DNA of 64,000 nt from Buxus sempervirens (GCA_947561395.2 OX387195.1:1123501-1187500); one strand, 5' to 3'; numbered from the stretch's first letter, positions 1 through 11,550 are shown. Numbers and translations are program-made. Notes: a model not told the origin generated them from the letters alone.

Positions 1-1529
1 GTTTTCGATTTTTGAATGAATTACGCAACTTTTCGGAAAAATTAGAAAATTTAGTTTTCGACAGGCCACCCGAACCGCCGCTCGAGTGCCCTTATGGGTC
101 TTGAGAAGTAGTTCGTGGGTGCTCAATACCGCTCTAGCGATATCGAGGGCGTCCCGCATGTGCTTTTTATTTTCAGAAAAACTCGAAAGTTATCAAAACC
201 CAGAAGGCGAATGCCCGAAGCGTCGCTCAAGCGACTTCTCGAGCGACCAACCCTGAAACAACCTATTTTACATAGCCCGTTCAAGCGCCCCTTGGCCGCT
301 CGAGCGCCCTTCTGTCAGATTTTTGGAAATCATCCAACCAGCCTAGTTTTTCACCACGAAATTGTTTTTATTCAATTTAAACCTATGTACCATAAAGTTT
401 AGAGTATTTAGAAATAGTTTGCATTGGTGGATGTTTAAAATTAATTTTTATAAAGATTTTGGGTACGTTTTGCTAAAGAGGCTTTTAACTTAGAACCATT
501 GTTCTAAACAATTCTCTTTTTAACAAAACTTGCTTTTAAGAGTTCCTACACCTGTATTTAAGTTATCTAGTGTGCTTTGTATATCAATGGATTCGATACA
601 CATTCGGGACATAGTTGCCTGTTGAAACTTGGAGTTTGGACATATGACTTGGTGCCACTTGTGTGGATTTTTGGATCACAGTTGTGACAAGGCAGATGCT
701 TTGTTGTTTATTCTGTAGATGCGGATTTATTATTATTGAGACAGTTGTATTTCTGCGTATGCAGATGTTATTGGGAAATATTTCCAATCCCTGGTTTGGT
801 TTTTTCACCGTTGAGTAGGCTTAGCAATTGCATGTATCCATAAAATAGCTAACAAGCGAAATGTCTTCTTGAGGGATTTGAATTCTGTGTCATAGGCATT
901 CCATCATCTCGAGGATGGTACCGCTCCTGGATAGGTCGGTCACTACGTTACCCACTCCTGGATAGGTTGGGCCGTACATGCTAACTCATTCTGGTCGTCA
1001 GTTGGGTTCTTCTGTTGGGTGTCGAATAGCCAGTCTGAATAGTTGCGTCTGGTCCACCTATAATTTGGTTAGGTAGCATATTGGCACATGGCTACTTTCT
1101 TTCTCTGGATTTCTATTTTATCGGTTTTGTTTTCAGATATTCCCGGTGAGGACGTTGCTGGGATAGACACTTCGGGGGATTACTCTGACTAACAGGAAGA
1201 AGATTATTTTATTCCTGTGTAGGATTAGGGATCTTTATTAATAAATTTTACTTGATATTTGGAGGGATTATTGAATTATTTTAGTTAGATGACTTTGGTG
1301 GATGATGATTATTTTATGTTAGTTGACTAGAAACCAAACTTTGATTGAAGGTTTATTATTGGATGACTTAGTTTTATTATTCCGTCCTTCTTGGGGAATT
1401 TATCTTTTATTTCTGCACTTTGATTATAATTATTGAAATTAAGTCTGGAATTAGTTGTTTTGGGCCATTATCCTAACGAACCAAATTTGGGTTTCTGTTC
1501 TTAAATAAACCTAGATCCGGGGCATTGCA
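1..1529 (+). mobile_element. 3' part of a Tekay/Del-like LTR (solo or 3' LTR)
   Basis: Non-coding sequence cut by the window edge. Around 1105-1150 a T-rich stretch runs into TTTTCAGAT, and the segment ends GGGGCATTGCA at 1529. This resembles the ends of the two complete LTRs at 16649-19643 (GGGGCATTACA) and 57132-63760 (TTTTCAGATCT, then GGGGTGCTACA). No tRNA-type primer-binding site follows, so it is a 3' or solo LTR rather than a 5' LTR. The small ORFs in it have no recognisable product. The family assignment rests on long non-coding LTRs and shared motifs; no pol is present. Confidence 0.55.
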
Positions 1530-1649
1530 CAACGAGGGGACAACATATTCCTCCTTTGGTCTATCCCCAAAGAGATATTGTTGGGTTATCCCACATCGAT
1601 TGTGGAAGGGGACTGGTGGTCACTTTATAGGTGCAAGGGAAAGCCTCGC
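1530..1649. mobile_element. Short unrelated LTR-like fragment at a chimeric junction
   Basis: About 120 bp lie between the end of the upstream LTR and the start of the sequence shared with 13561. From 1578 it reads TTGGGTTATCCCACATCGAT, a motif often seen near the start of short plant LTRs. It ends abruptly at 1649, where identity with the other LTR copy begins. It probably comes from another element joined by deletion or illegitimate recombination. Confidence 0.4.
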
Positions 1650-3386
1650 CCGTCAACACACGGGCTCAATGCAAAAGTTGGGAGAGTCGCCACCATTCAT
1701 GATTTTGGGGTGAGAATGGACACCAAAAGTTTAAAACTAAGCAAAAATAGCCAAAAGAAACATTCTAGGGTAAAAATAACCCTACTTGAAAATCAAATCC
1801 AGAGATGGGTAAAGGGATTAAATTATGAACGGGGGAAGGTGTTAGGCACCCCCATTCATCCACACGAAGTGGTTGCCAAGTGTATGTTCATGCTAAAAAG
1901 AAAATAAGAAGCTTGCTAAAAATCATGAAAAAGCCTTGAAAAAGGAACAAGTGTATGATATATTCACCTGAAGATCTAAATGGATTTTAGATCCTCTCTT
2001 ATGTCAATATCACTTCTGGAGTATTTCAAAAGATGGAAATCAAAGTAAAAGTGGCCAAAACCAAGTTGAGGCAAATCCGGGAATTTTGGTAAAAAGTAAG
2101 GTCCTTTGTCTTGAAATCATTCAAATCCAATTTCAAATTGATTCAAACCAATTCTATTTGAAAGATTATGATAAATAAGGAACTCATGCAAAATCTCAAG
2201 TTAATCCGATAAAAATCCTAGGAGTTATGCTCCTTTGAAGTTGCTGCTGGGGATTTTCAAAAGTGGTAAGTGGGCAACTTTGGAAAATTGTCTAGAAAAA
2301 TCCACTACATAGAAACCCGTGAAATTTGGTGTGATTGAAGTTTGTATGGCCATCTTTCCAGAAAAACTAGCCTCATACAAAAATCCCTTCGGATGTGCCT
2401 TGGGTGGTCTCCCGAACAGGCCCCGAAGATCACAGATTTACCCAGAAAAATGCAAATGAGCAGTTCTGAGTAAATTGGCTACCAATAATTCAAATGGAAT
2501 CCAAAAATTATGAAACCAACTGGATTTGAAAATAGACTCAAAAAGGAGTACTCAGAAATAAAAATCACTCGAATCGGACTTAAAACGAACACATGGCGGT
2601 CCGTCGAAGTGACAAGTTCTGTACTTGGACCTGAACTGTCCACTTAACTTCGACAGAGAAGTGTCAAAAATCGGCTAGATAGAAATTCATGAAATTTGGT
2701 GGACATAAACTAGACAGCCTCACCTTTCCCATGGTTCTGGAATTGCCCCAAAATTCATCCGGATGATGAAGTTACGGACGTCCGAAGTAAGGGTACAGGT
2801 GCTGTCAAGCTAAGCCACTTTTGAAGAAAACCAAATCCGAAAATTGACAAAAAAGTGTGTGATTCGTGTGAGATGAATCCAAAACCTTTGAAAAGCATTT
2901 TAAAATACTCCAGCATTTGATTGAGGTCATTTATTTGAGTTTTATCACAATAAATGCAATAAACCCCAAATATAAGCCTATCCCACCAAAATAGTGATAT
3001 GTGTGCAAAAGTGAAAAAAACCAAGCAAGATCCATACACATGCATATAGATTCAACAAAATAGGTTCTAGCATAGCCTAGGGTTCCGTTCCATTATCGTT
3101 TCCCTCTGTTCTCTTTAAGATAATCAAGGGTACTTTGAATATGGAACGGTTTACAATCAATCAAAAAGGCCTTATGCTACATAGGTTCTAGCACTAGGGT
3201 CAATCCCCAGTCTCGTTTCTCCTAGATCCGCCTTCACGTTTTACGGCTAGGGGAGTCTTGAGATACTTTGAGCCGGGGAAGGATTTCCACACATGCAAAC
3301 AAGGCTTTACACTACAGAAAGGTAGAAGAAGAGATCTAGATCTAGGAATGTAAAGACAGAAAATAAAAAGAAAAGTTTGAGGCTTA

Positions 3387-3503
3387 CCTGAGTGCTGGAG
3401 GCGATTCCACAGCGGTTTTCTTCTTCTCTTGGAGTTCTTCTTTGCGAGAATTCAAAACAAGAATTGTGTGCCATTTGCTCAAGGAGGAGGCTCCTATTTA
3501 TAG
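3387..3503 (-). promoter_or_regulatory. LTR core promoter and splice donor (3' LTR copy)
   Basis: The minus strand reads CTATAAATAG at 3503-3494, a strong plant TATA box. About 110 bp further on, CTCAG|GTAAGCC places a consensus splice donor with its GT at 3387-3386 (the exon would end at 3388). Transcription would be expected to start near 3470. In this copy the promoter would fire out of the element. Confidence 0.6.
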
Positions 3504-3659
3504 GCAAAGGCTAAGGTCATTGGTAGACACAACTTAATGTCTAGAACTCCCCCAACCTAAACCCTAAGGTTATTTCCGCGATTTCCCCTCATTTAATGAG
3601 GGACATGATGGTAAAAGTGAAAAGCTCTCGGAAAACCCTAATTTTGAGCAAAACTTGCG

Positions 3660-3799
3660 TATCCGGTATATCAGGCCGGATACACAAGGGCCTTAAGGTA
3701 TCCGGTATATAATACCGGATACACTAAGCATTGCTTGTATCCGGTATTTGTCACCGGATCCAAAGAAATGTACTTGTATCCGGCCTGAGTTGCCGGATA
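3660..3799. repeat. Four 23-bp inverted-repeat units at exact 39-bp spacing (LTR copy)
   Basis: Units start at 3660, 3699, 3738 and 3777. Each is TATCCGG, nine variable bases, then CCGGATA. The third unit ends CCGGATC, one mismatch. The 16-bp linkers differ in sequence but not in length. The same block is at 15571-15710 in the other LTR, and a diverged block of the same design is at 11866-12005. Confidence 0.92.
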
Positions 3800-3841
3800 C
3801 AAGGAAAAAAGCCTGTTTTCCAAATTTTAACACAGGCAATA

Positions 3842-3923
3842 CTTATTTACATGTAATATCGTTTAAGTAAATGTCCTCGTATTTTTTAATCTCCATTTAC
3901 TTAAGATATTACATGTAAATAAG
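3842..3923. repeat. Long hairpin in the LTR
   Basis: The arm at 3842-3873 pairs with the arm at 3894-3923 over 30 bp, with one 2-nt bulge and a 20-nt loop. The second LTR carries the same hairpin at 15753-15834. It may be an embedded foldback element or an RNA structure. Confidence 0.85.
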
Positions 3924-4371
3924 CAAACACCCCCCATTTGAATCCATTAAAAATAGTTCCAGACCCAAATTCCCAGTGAATAAAAAGTCAACTTTCCAGT
4001 TCTAGGCAAAATTCCGATTTTTCAGGTCTGGAAAAAAGGTTCAATATGTTAAAACCAAGGTATTCGCCAAGATTTAAAATCTCAAAAACTTCTTTTATGC
4101 AATAATCATGGCTAAAAACCTGATTACCGGGAAAAATTATCTTGAAATCTGGCTTTAAAAAATATTTCATTTTCTGGGGTCAAAAGTCAACAAAATTCAA
4201 CCGGAAAAAGTTTGACTTTGCACAAAAGATTGAATTCGGGCCTTTTCCTTTTCCGTTTTGGATTCAAATGGGTTAAGTATCTCAAACCCAATGCAAAGCA
4301 TTGGAAATTCCAATAAAATATTTCTCTCCTTCAAGATTTATCAAAAATCGTGCAATTTTGGGGTGTCTACA

Positions 4372-4385
4372 ACTACCCCTCTTTG
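4372..4385 (-). other. Polypurine tract of the Tat/Ogre-like element
   Basis: On the minus strand AAAGAGGGGTAGT directly precedes the LTR start TGTAGACACC. This is the expected place and composition for the plus-strand primer of reverse transcription, and it fixes the orientation and LTR boundary. Confidence 0.75.
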
Positions 4386-7311
4386 CTGGGGTTGTAGCAC
4401 AATGAACAGCAAAGAATAGACACAACTCAAAATTGCACGGTTGAAAGACACCTCATTAATTGAACTTGCTTTGGTCAAACAAATGAGTGATAAAAACATG
4501 GATTTGAAGATAGCCAATGAAACCCCTGCTGTGTATAGTCTGACGGGGTGGCGTCTTTTCCTTATCTCAGATTTCTTTGAGCTCTCGTGGCTATGAAAAG
4601 AAATCTGAGACAAGCAAATTTTGAAAAGAATGTGGATTTAAAATTGACCTCTGCAAACTCAATTGCTTTTGATGTTTTTCAACAATAAGGAAGGAAATAT
4701 TTTATTGAATTTTCCTGATCCATTTTCTTATTTGATTTACTTGGGTGCATTTGATGCCCAAACTTGTGCTTGAATATTCTGCAACTTGCTTTTGCTTCTT
4801 CCTCTTCTTGCTCTCTCAATAAGGATGTATGTGCCATTGCTGCCCATAGCCTGCCTTTATGCTTCTCAACTGCCCAAGTGACTGCCTCTTCTTGATTGAT
4901 GGATTTGAAAATCATGATCTGTTGATCTAACCTCATGCCCTTACCACCCATGACCTCTCATTCATGTCTTCTTACTGCTCCAGTAAAATCCTTCTTTAGA
5001 ATTGGAAACCTTTGTTTAAAGGAGAAAACATGCAACTGCTTCAAAGCTTCTTTTTTTTTTTTTCAAATCCGAAGACTAAGGCCTGACTGCTTCTTCCAGA
5101 TGCTGTAATTTATTTCAATGAAAACCCAGAGGGAAAGGTGCTGAGCATGCCCCGGTTTTGATTGCACGAGGTAGTATTTGCCCCTCAACAGAGATGATCA
5201 TCTTTTTTTTTTCTTTTTTTTTCTTTTCTTTTTTCTTTCTTTTTTTTTTCTTCTTTTTCTCTTTCTTCTTTTTTTTTTTTTTAAATTTGCAAAAAGAAAC
5301 CCTTATAAAGGAATGCAAATACAAAAATAGGTTTTATACTAGTGGCCTCAGAATTCTCTAATGCTTGCAAAACCAATGTTTTTATGAAAAGACATAGATG
5401 CTCATCATAGGCCAAAAATATATTTTTTTGTTTTTTGTGCTTTTTTTTTTTTTTTGAAAAATGATCCAATCACTTATTAGCATATAGTCCAAAAGAATTA
5501 AAATCAAGTTGAATAATGAGAAGATTATTTCAGAAAATGAAGAAAGACCAAAATAAGCCTTCAGAACCTTTAGAATCATTCCCATGACCTTCGGCTTGTC
5601 AATTGATGCTCCAGATATGCCAACTCTTTTAATCTGACTATTTTGCCCCAGTCTAGAAAGACATTTTCCTTCATCCAATTGAAGAGCAATTGTTTCTCCA
5701 TTGTATCCATGATATGAGAATTTATGACTTCAACTTCCGCAATAATTTCATAATGGCAATTTTGATGGCCATCAACTTGTTCACCATAGCTCTGATTATG
5801 TTTGCTTCAATCTTGAAAAGAAGACTTTCCTCAATCACTTGAAGAGTGAAAAATAGCCACCAACCTGAGGATTTCACCTGGATCTATGCCAATTCTGGAT
5901 TTTTCTCTCTGACAATTTCCTTCTTGTAGATAGCTGATTATTTGCCATGTAGTGCCCTTCTAGGTTTTCACTACATTTTCTCCATTTTTCTCCTTTTTTT
6001 TTTTTTTAATCCTTCATCACCAGCAGCTATGTAGTTAAAACCGCCTTAATTCAAAATTTCTTAATCAAAGAGGACTTATGGATGGGACGAAATGAAGGCT
6101 TGGTGTTTGTTTAGAAAGAAAAGGAATAAAAGGCTCAAATACCATATGATCTAATGGGTTAACTGAAATTGCAATTTTTAAGGCATTTCTTCCCTTGGAA
6201 TGAATACAAGATTGCCCCCAGTAATGAAGTTCTTCACCCACTTTGATTTCTTCATTTAAAACTTGTTTCCCATTATTGAACTTCTATTCTCATTCTTCCC
6301 TTCACAATTTTAAAGATATAGCATTTGATGATCTGTTTTTCTTCTTTCTTCCCTTTTTTTTTCATTTCTTTGCCCCCTTTTCTGAAAACATCTTCAAAAT
6401 CCCTTTTGAACTTCAATAATGCCCCCCTTCTCTTGTCCTTTCATTCTTTTCTTTTTTATGCCTTAATAAATTTGCCCCAGTGTGGGGTTGCAATTCTCAG
6501 TTTAGGTTACTTAGAAAAATTTATCAAGCTCAAAGGATCTAACTAGGGATTTCAAAAATTTTGGGGATATAAGAAAGAAAGGCCTCTTATCATTTTAAGA
6601 AAAGTTTGAATTTTCAGACTTGACAGAGTTGTACTACATGACTGGCTCAGGATTTTTCTTTTTTTTTTATCACCGCCACCTGGGAAGATGAAATTTCAAC
6701 CATAAAACATCCTTCTCATCGGATCAGCCTCTTAAATCGCAATCCAAATCTTTCCATATTTTCCGATGGAGAGTGCAAACTAGGAGTCATCTTCAAATGC
6801 AAAAATTTCATCTTTCAGTTTCTTCTCCATCTGCTTTTCCTTTATGAGCAAGTGATGCGATCCTCTCTGTATTTTTATGAAATAAATCTTTGTACTTGCT
6901 GCTTTCAAGTGAAAACTTCGGGTCATCTTTGGTTCTAAAGTCCATAAGATTGGTCACTTCAGAATTTTGCAAAAATATTCTTCTCATGACACTTACAAAG
7001 ATTTGAATTTTCATATAAAATGTCTTTTTCTTCGATTTCGGTCTCAAAATTGAGCCCAATGTCGAAGTCATATTCAACTTAATGAAATTCAATGTGAGAT
7101 ATGACTCATAAGTAAAACAGGACCTTGTTGAAAACCTTTTTTTTTTTTTTTTTTTAGAAAAATGTTAAAGGGGAAAATCTTTTTTTTTTTTTTTTAACAA
7201 AAATCTTAAAGGAAAACTCTCTTTTTTGTTTTTTTTTTTTGAAAGAGCCTTTATTGAAATCACTTCCTGAGAACAAGGCTCCTTAGGATCCTCAGGAAAT
7301 GTGCATTCTTC
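4386..7311 (-). other. Non-coding region between gag and polypurine tract where pol would lie
   Basis: About 2.9 kb without any recognisable protease, reverse transcriptase, RNase H or integrase motif in any frame. It contains many T-runs (around 5050, 5200-5280, 5443-5455, 6000, 7137-7155, 7180-7195, 7223-7240). ORFs of 70-100 codons are present but are low-complexity or match nothing I recognise. Either pol was deleted or the family never had it. Confidence 0.7.
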
Positions 7312-9412
7312 TTAAGGGGGTTTCTTTTCAGAGAACAAGGGAATTTGAAAATTGCCCCCGTTCTCAAAGGCAAAAGCTAGCTTTTCTTTCTTTTTCAGAA
7401 AATTTCTTTCTGCTGCTGAGTGAGGCAAGTTTCTCTTTTCATGATTTGGGATGATCCCCTTCTCTGGGGTATTGTGCTCAGTTTCTGAAAGAAGTGACAT
7501 TCCTTTATACGGAATCTGGATAGCAGCCCAGTCAATCAATGGAAGCTTAAACTTGGCTTCAATATTTTCTTTTGATTCTTCTTCTTTTCTTTCCTGGGAT
7601 TCTCCTTTTTCAGTTGCCTCTGCTTCATTTCCTTCTTGTATGAAGAGTGGTTCCATACCCTTCAGACAATCCAATTTGTCCATACTGAACTCTTGTTCAA
7701 CATCCAGTGCTATGCCATTTGTCTGCTCAAACTGCTCAAATGGAATTGTTTGCACCTCCTTTGCCCTTTCACCTGTCATTTCATTTTCTTTCACCTTCGG
7801 CTTAAAATCTGCCCCTGTGTGAGTCTCTTTCTCCACATGGCCCCCTTCATCTTCTTTTTCAAAATAAACCTGGATTGTGGTACCAACCGGAGCAATAAGT
7901 TGAGAAGGGTCAAATCTTCTTTTTCCTGAAAAAATTGACCCTATTGCATTTGAGCTGCTTGCCCCATTGTTGCTGGTGGGAGGAGGAGTGGGTGTGACTG
8001 AATTGAATGATAAAGAGTTATTATCCAGCAAATCCTGAATTGCATGTTTTAGGGCCAAGCAACGATCTGTGGTATGCCCTGGAGTGCTCATATGATACTC
8101 ACAGATTGCAGATGGATCATAACCCTTCCCCTTGCTTGCATGAGGATTTGGCAACCTCAAAGACACATAACCCTTTTGAAGTAGGGTAGGCAAAAGTTCA
8201 GATGGTCTCATAGGCAGTTTTGAAAACTCCCTTCCCTTCCTTACTTCTGTTTCCTCCTTCACAGGCTGCGCAGAAGGGACATTAATTTGGATAGGCAGCA
8301 AAGGAACTGGATGGGCATTGGCTTGAAAGGGTCCCTTGGGAAGCTGCACCATATTCACTTCTGCTTCTTTCCTTTCCTCAGATTTTTTCTTTCCATTACC
8401 ATTTCCCTTGTTATGAGTGGAGTCTTGTTGACTGATCATGGTGGAATAATCAATTATCTTGCCAGATTTGATCCCATCCTCAATCCGGCCGGCCACTTGT
8501 ACCAGGGCAGTAAAATTGGTGGTGATTTGACCCACCAGGTGATTGTAGAAGGGCTGCCCCAGCGTACCCATGAATGTTGAGATCATTTCAGGTTCCAGCA
8601 TAGGCGGCCTGACCTGAGAGGCAGCCTCTCTCCACCTCTTGGCATATTGCCGCACAGATTCATCTTTGCCCTTGCTCATCCTCATAATGTCGTACCGGTC
8701 TGGCACGATCTCCGAGTTAAATTTGTATTGGTCTAAGAAAGTGTCTGCCAGGTCCTTCCATCCTCTAATCTTCCCATGATCAACTGTGGCAAACCACCTC
8801 AAGGCCGATCCTGTCAAACTCCTCTGGAAGAGTTGAATCAGTATGCCATCATCCCGACCCAATTGGCACAAAGCCCCGCAGTATAGTTTCAAATGGCTCA
8901 TAGGGCAGCCTGCCGTCGAACTTGTCGAAGTCCGGGCACTTGAACTTGGCCGGTAGACATACGTTAGGATACATACACAGATCCTCGAAAGTGGTGCCTC
9001 CATAGCTATTTCCCCCTTTCACCTCTTTCAGTTCTTCCTGGATCCTTTCTATCTTGAGCAGCATTTTCCTTTCAGTTTCTTCCCTGGCTTTTTCCCTCTC
9101 CAGTTCTTTCTCAGATTCTGCTGTATTTTCCCTGATCAGAATGGGTTCAGGGACTGGTTCAGAAATGGGCTCCGGCATGGGTTGAGCCAGAGGCGGAATG
9201 TAGGCCTGAGGTGGTGGTGCCTGATGGGAGGTAGAGGCCTGGTTTTGGGCTTGAGCCTGTTGGGCCTGAGCCGCCAGTAAGTCCCCCAGCATTTTGGCCA
9301 GACCGGCCACTTGCTCCTGCAGCTGAGTAAAGTCCTGAGCGGGGACAGTAGCTTGGGCTTGGTTCTCTTTAGTATTCATGGCTCTTGCTTTGGATCTGGT
9401 CACGGGAGCAAT
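7312..9412 (-). pseudogene. gag: gag of the Tat/Ogre-like element, broken by one frameshift
   Basis: Gag forms the virus-like particle in which reverse transcription occurs. The N-terminal part (9412-8905) reads IAPVTRSKARAMNTKENQ, then a Gln/Ala- and Pro-rich stretch, a Glu/Lys-rich helix, and FKCPDFDKFDG, the usual entry to the retrotransposon gag fold. Near 8905-8915 the frame shifts by one base. The rest of the capsid-type domain continues in the other frame (PMSHLKLYCGALCQLG, then LTGSALRWFATV). Further on, CEYHMSTPGHTTDRC gives a C-x2-H-x5-H-x4-C zinc-knuckle-like motif. The C-terminal 200 residues are acidic and end at 7312. The first in-frame Met is at 9379. Related gags often begin Met-Ala-Pro, and here the Met position reads ATT (9412-9410), so the ancestral start may be lost. 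The upstream ORF extension to 9469 is probably intron or leader. Confidence 0.85.
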
Positions 9413-9413
9413 G

Positions 9414-9440
9414 ACTGCAAATAAGTGCACCTGGGTTGAA
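9414..9440 (-). other. Candidate splice acceptor(s) just upstream of gag
   Basis: On the minus strand TTTCAACCCAG and then CTTATTTGCAG end at 9431 and 9415, a few bases before the gag reading frame. Together with the donor in the 5' LTR (15298) they would remove about 5.9 kb containing the PBS and all tandem arrays. This is prediction only. Confidence 0.45.
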
Positions 9441-9647
9441 AGTAAATGTACCTGGATAAGGAAAAGCAAAGAAACATGTCAGCTCCCATTTAATTTGAGT
9501 CACACACCTATAAATGTAGATAAGTGGGTTAGGTGAACACAAGTCCGGATTCATTTTTTTTTTTCTATATTTTTCCATTTTTTGTTTTGTTTTTTTTTTA
9601 TTGTTGGAATATTTTAGGGCTTCCAAAGGTCCCAAAGAATGAGAAAT

Positions 9648-10407
9648 GTCTAAAATTCAGAGGCTTTTAGATTGCCCAAAGGATACGTGTCTATAATTCA
9701 AAGGCTTATAGACGGCCCAAAAAAGTTGTGTTTAAAATTCAGAGGCTTTTAGACGGCCCAAAGGATTGATGTTTGAAATTCAGAGGCTTTCAGACGGCCC
9801 AAAAAGGTTGTTTCTAAAATTCAGAGGCTTTTAGATGGCCCAAAAAGGTTGTTTCTAAAATTCAGAGGCTTTTAGATGGCCCAAAAAGGTTGTTTCTAAA
9901 ATTCAGAGGCTTTTAGATGGCCCAAAGGATATGTGTCTATAATTCAGAGGCTTATAGACGGCCCAAAGGATATATGTCTATAATTCAGAGGCTTATAGAC
10001 GGCCCAAAGGATATGTGTCTAAAATTCAGAGGCTTTTAGATGGCCCAAAAAGGTTGTGTCTAAAATTCAGAGGCTTTTAGATGGCCCAAAGGATATATGT
10101 CTATAATTCAGAGGCTTATAGACGGCCCAGAGGATATGTGTCTAAAATTCAGAGGCTTTTAGATGGCCCAAAAAGGTTTGTCTAAAATTCAGAGGCTTAT
10201 AGACGGCCCAAATGATATATGTCTATAATTCAGAGGCTTATAGATGGCCCAAAGGATATATGTCTATAATTCAGAGGCTTATAGATGGCCCAAAGGATAT
10301 ATGTCTATAATTCAGAGGCTTATAAATGGCCCAAAAAGGTTTGTCTAAAATTCATAGGCTTATAGACGGCCCAGAGATATGTGTCTAAAATTCAGAGGCT
10401 TTTAGAC
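9648..10407. repeat. Tandem array of 19 hairpin units, about 40-42 bp each
   Basis: Each unit has an 8-bp arm, a 9-nt centre (mostly TTCAGAGGC), the complementary arm, and a 14-17-bp linker starting GGCCCA. There are two main arm types, GTCTAAAA/TTTTAGAC and GTCTATAA/TTATAGAC, plus one unit (about 9770) with GAAA/TTTC. Units 14 and 18 carry a mismatched combination. The array lies upstream of gag in the element's sense. Confidence 0.93.
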
Positions 10408-10439
10408 GGCCAAAAAAGTTGATTGATTGGTACGAAAAA

Positions 10440-11550
10440 GACCAACCAAGGGTTTTATGGAATATTCTAGGGCTTCCAAAGGTCCCACTTTTTTTTTTTT
10501 TTTTGATTTGATTGATAAAAATAACCAACCAAGGTTTTCATGGAATATTCTAGGGCTTCCAAGGGTCCCAATTTTTTTTTTTAATTTGATTGATAAAAAT
10601 AACCAACCAAGGTTTTCATGGAATATTCTAGGGCTTCCAAGGCTCCCAATTTTTTTTTGATTTGATTGATAAAAATAACCAACCAAGGTTTTCATGGAAT
10701 ATTCTATGGCTTCCAAGGGTCCCAAGTTTTTTTTTTTGATTTGATTGATAAAAATAATCAACCAAGGTTTTCATGGAATATTCTAGGGCTTCCAAGGGTC
10801 CCAAATTTTTTTTTTTTTTGATTTGATTGATAAAAATAACCAACCAAGGTTTTCATGGAATATTCTAGGGCTTCCAAGGGTCCCAAGTTTTTTTTTTTTG
10901 ATTTGATTGATAAAAATAATCAACCAAGGTTTTCATGGAATATTCTAGGGCTTCCAAGGGTCCCAAATTTTTTTTTTTTTGATTTGATTGATAAAAATAA
11001 CCAACCAAGGTTTTCATGGAATATTCTAGGGCTTCCAAGGGTCCCAAATTTTTTTTTTGATTTGATTGATAAAAATAACCAACCAAGGTTTTCATGGAAT
11101 ATTCTAGGGCTTCCAAGGGTCCCAATTTTTTTTGATTTGATTGATAAAAATAACCAACCAAGGTTTTCATGGAATATTCTAGGGCTTCCAAGGGTCCCAA
11201 TTTTTTTTGATTTGATTGATAAAAATAACCAACCAAGGTTTTCATGGAATATTCTAGGGCTTCCACGTGTCCCACAAATGTTTTGATTTGATTGATAAAA
11301 ATAACCAACCAAAGGTGTCTTGGAATAGTCTAGGGCTTCCAAGTATCCCACAAATGTTTTGATTTGATTGATAAAAATAACCAACCAAAGGTGTCTTGGA
11401 ATATTCTAGGGCTTCCAAGTATCCCACAAATGTTTTGATTTGATTGATAAAAATAACCAACCAAAGGTGTCTTGGAATATTCTAGGGCTTCCAAGTATCC
11501 CACAAATGTTTTGATTTGATTGATAAAAATAACCAACCAAAGGTTTCTTT
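10440..11550. repeat. Tandem array of about 14 units, 75-83 bp, with variable T-tracts
   Basis: Each unit contains TTGATTTGATTGATAAAAAT, AACCAACCAAGG, a GGAATATTCTAGGGCTTCCA core, then a run of 7-17 T that accounts for most of the length variation. The last units (11270-11550) lack the T-run and read CACAAATGTTTTG instead, so there are two subfamilies. A single diverged half-unit lies at 9592-9636. ORFs run through the array on both strands only because the unit happens to lack stops. Confidence 0.93.

Larger units (their letters stand above)
1650..4371 (-). repeat. 3' LTR of the Tat/Ogre-like element, missing its last 40 bp
   Basis: On the minus strand it starts TGTAGACACCCC (4371-4360) directly after the polypurine tract. 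It is collinear with 13561-16282. By eye I found two differences in 2,722 bp: 1670 against 13581, and 2363 against 14274. The 40 bp corresponding to 13521-13560 are absent and replaced by unrelated sequence. ORFs inside it (for example on the minus strand at 2755-3045 and 3307-3507) also occur in the other LTR and have no known product. Confidence 0.93.

Noticed and set aside
5115..5361. Lys-rich and Phe-rich ORFs on opposite strands
   Set aside because: Produced by a T/C-rich low-complexity tract.
7451..8580. Plus-strand ORFs opposite gag
   Set aside because: Shadows of the gag reading frame; no independent domain or codon pattern.
9648..10407. CRISPR-like regular repeats with palindromic units
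   Set aside because: Plant nuclear context inside an LTR retrotransposon; the linkers are themselves repeated and not unique spacers, and there are no cas genes.
10402..11536. Overlapping ORFs of 68-154 codons on both strands
   Set aside because: They are translations of a tandem repeat whose unit lacks stops; the peptides repeat every unit and change frame with T-run length.
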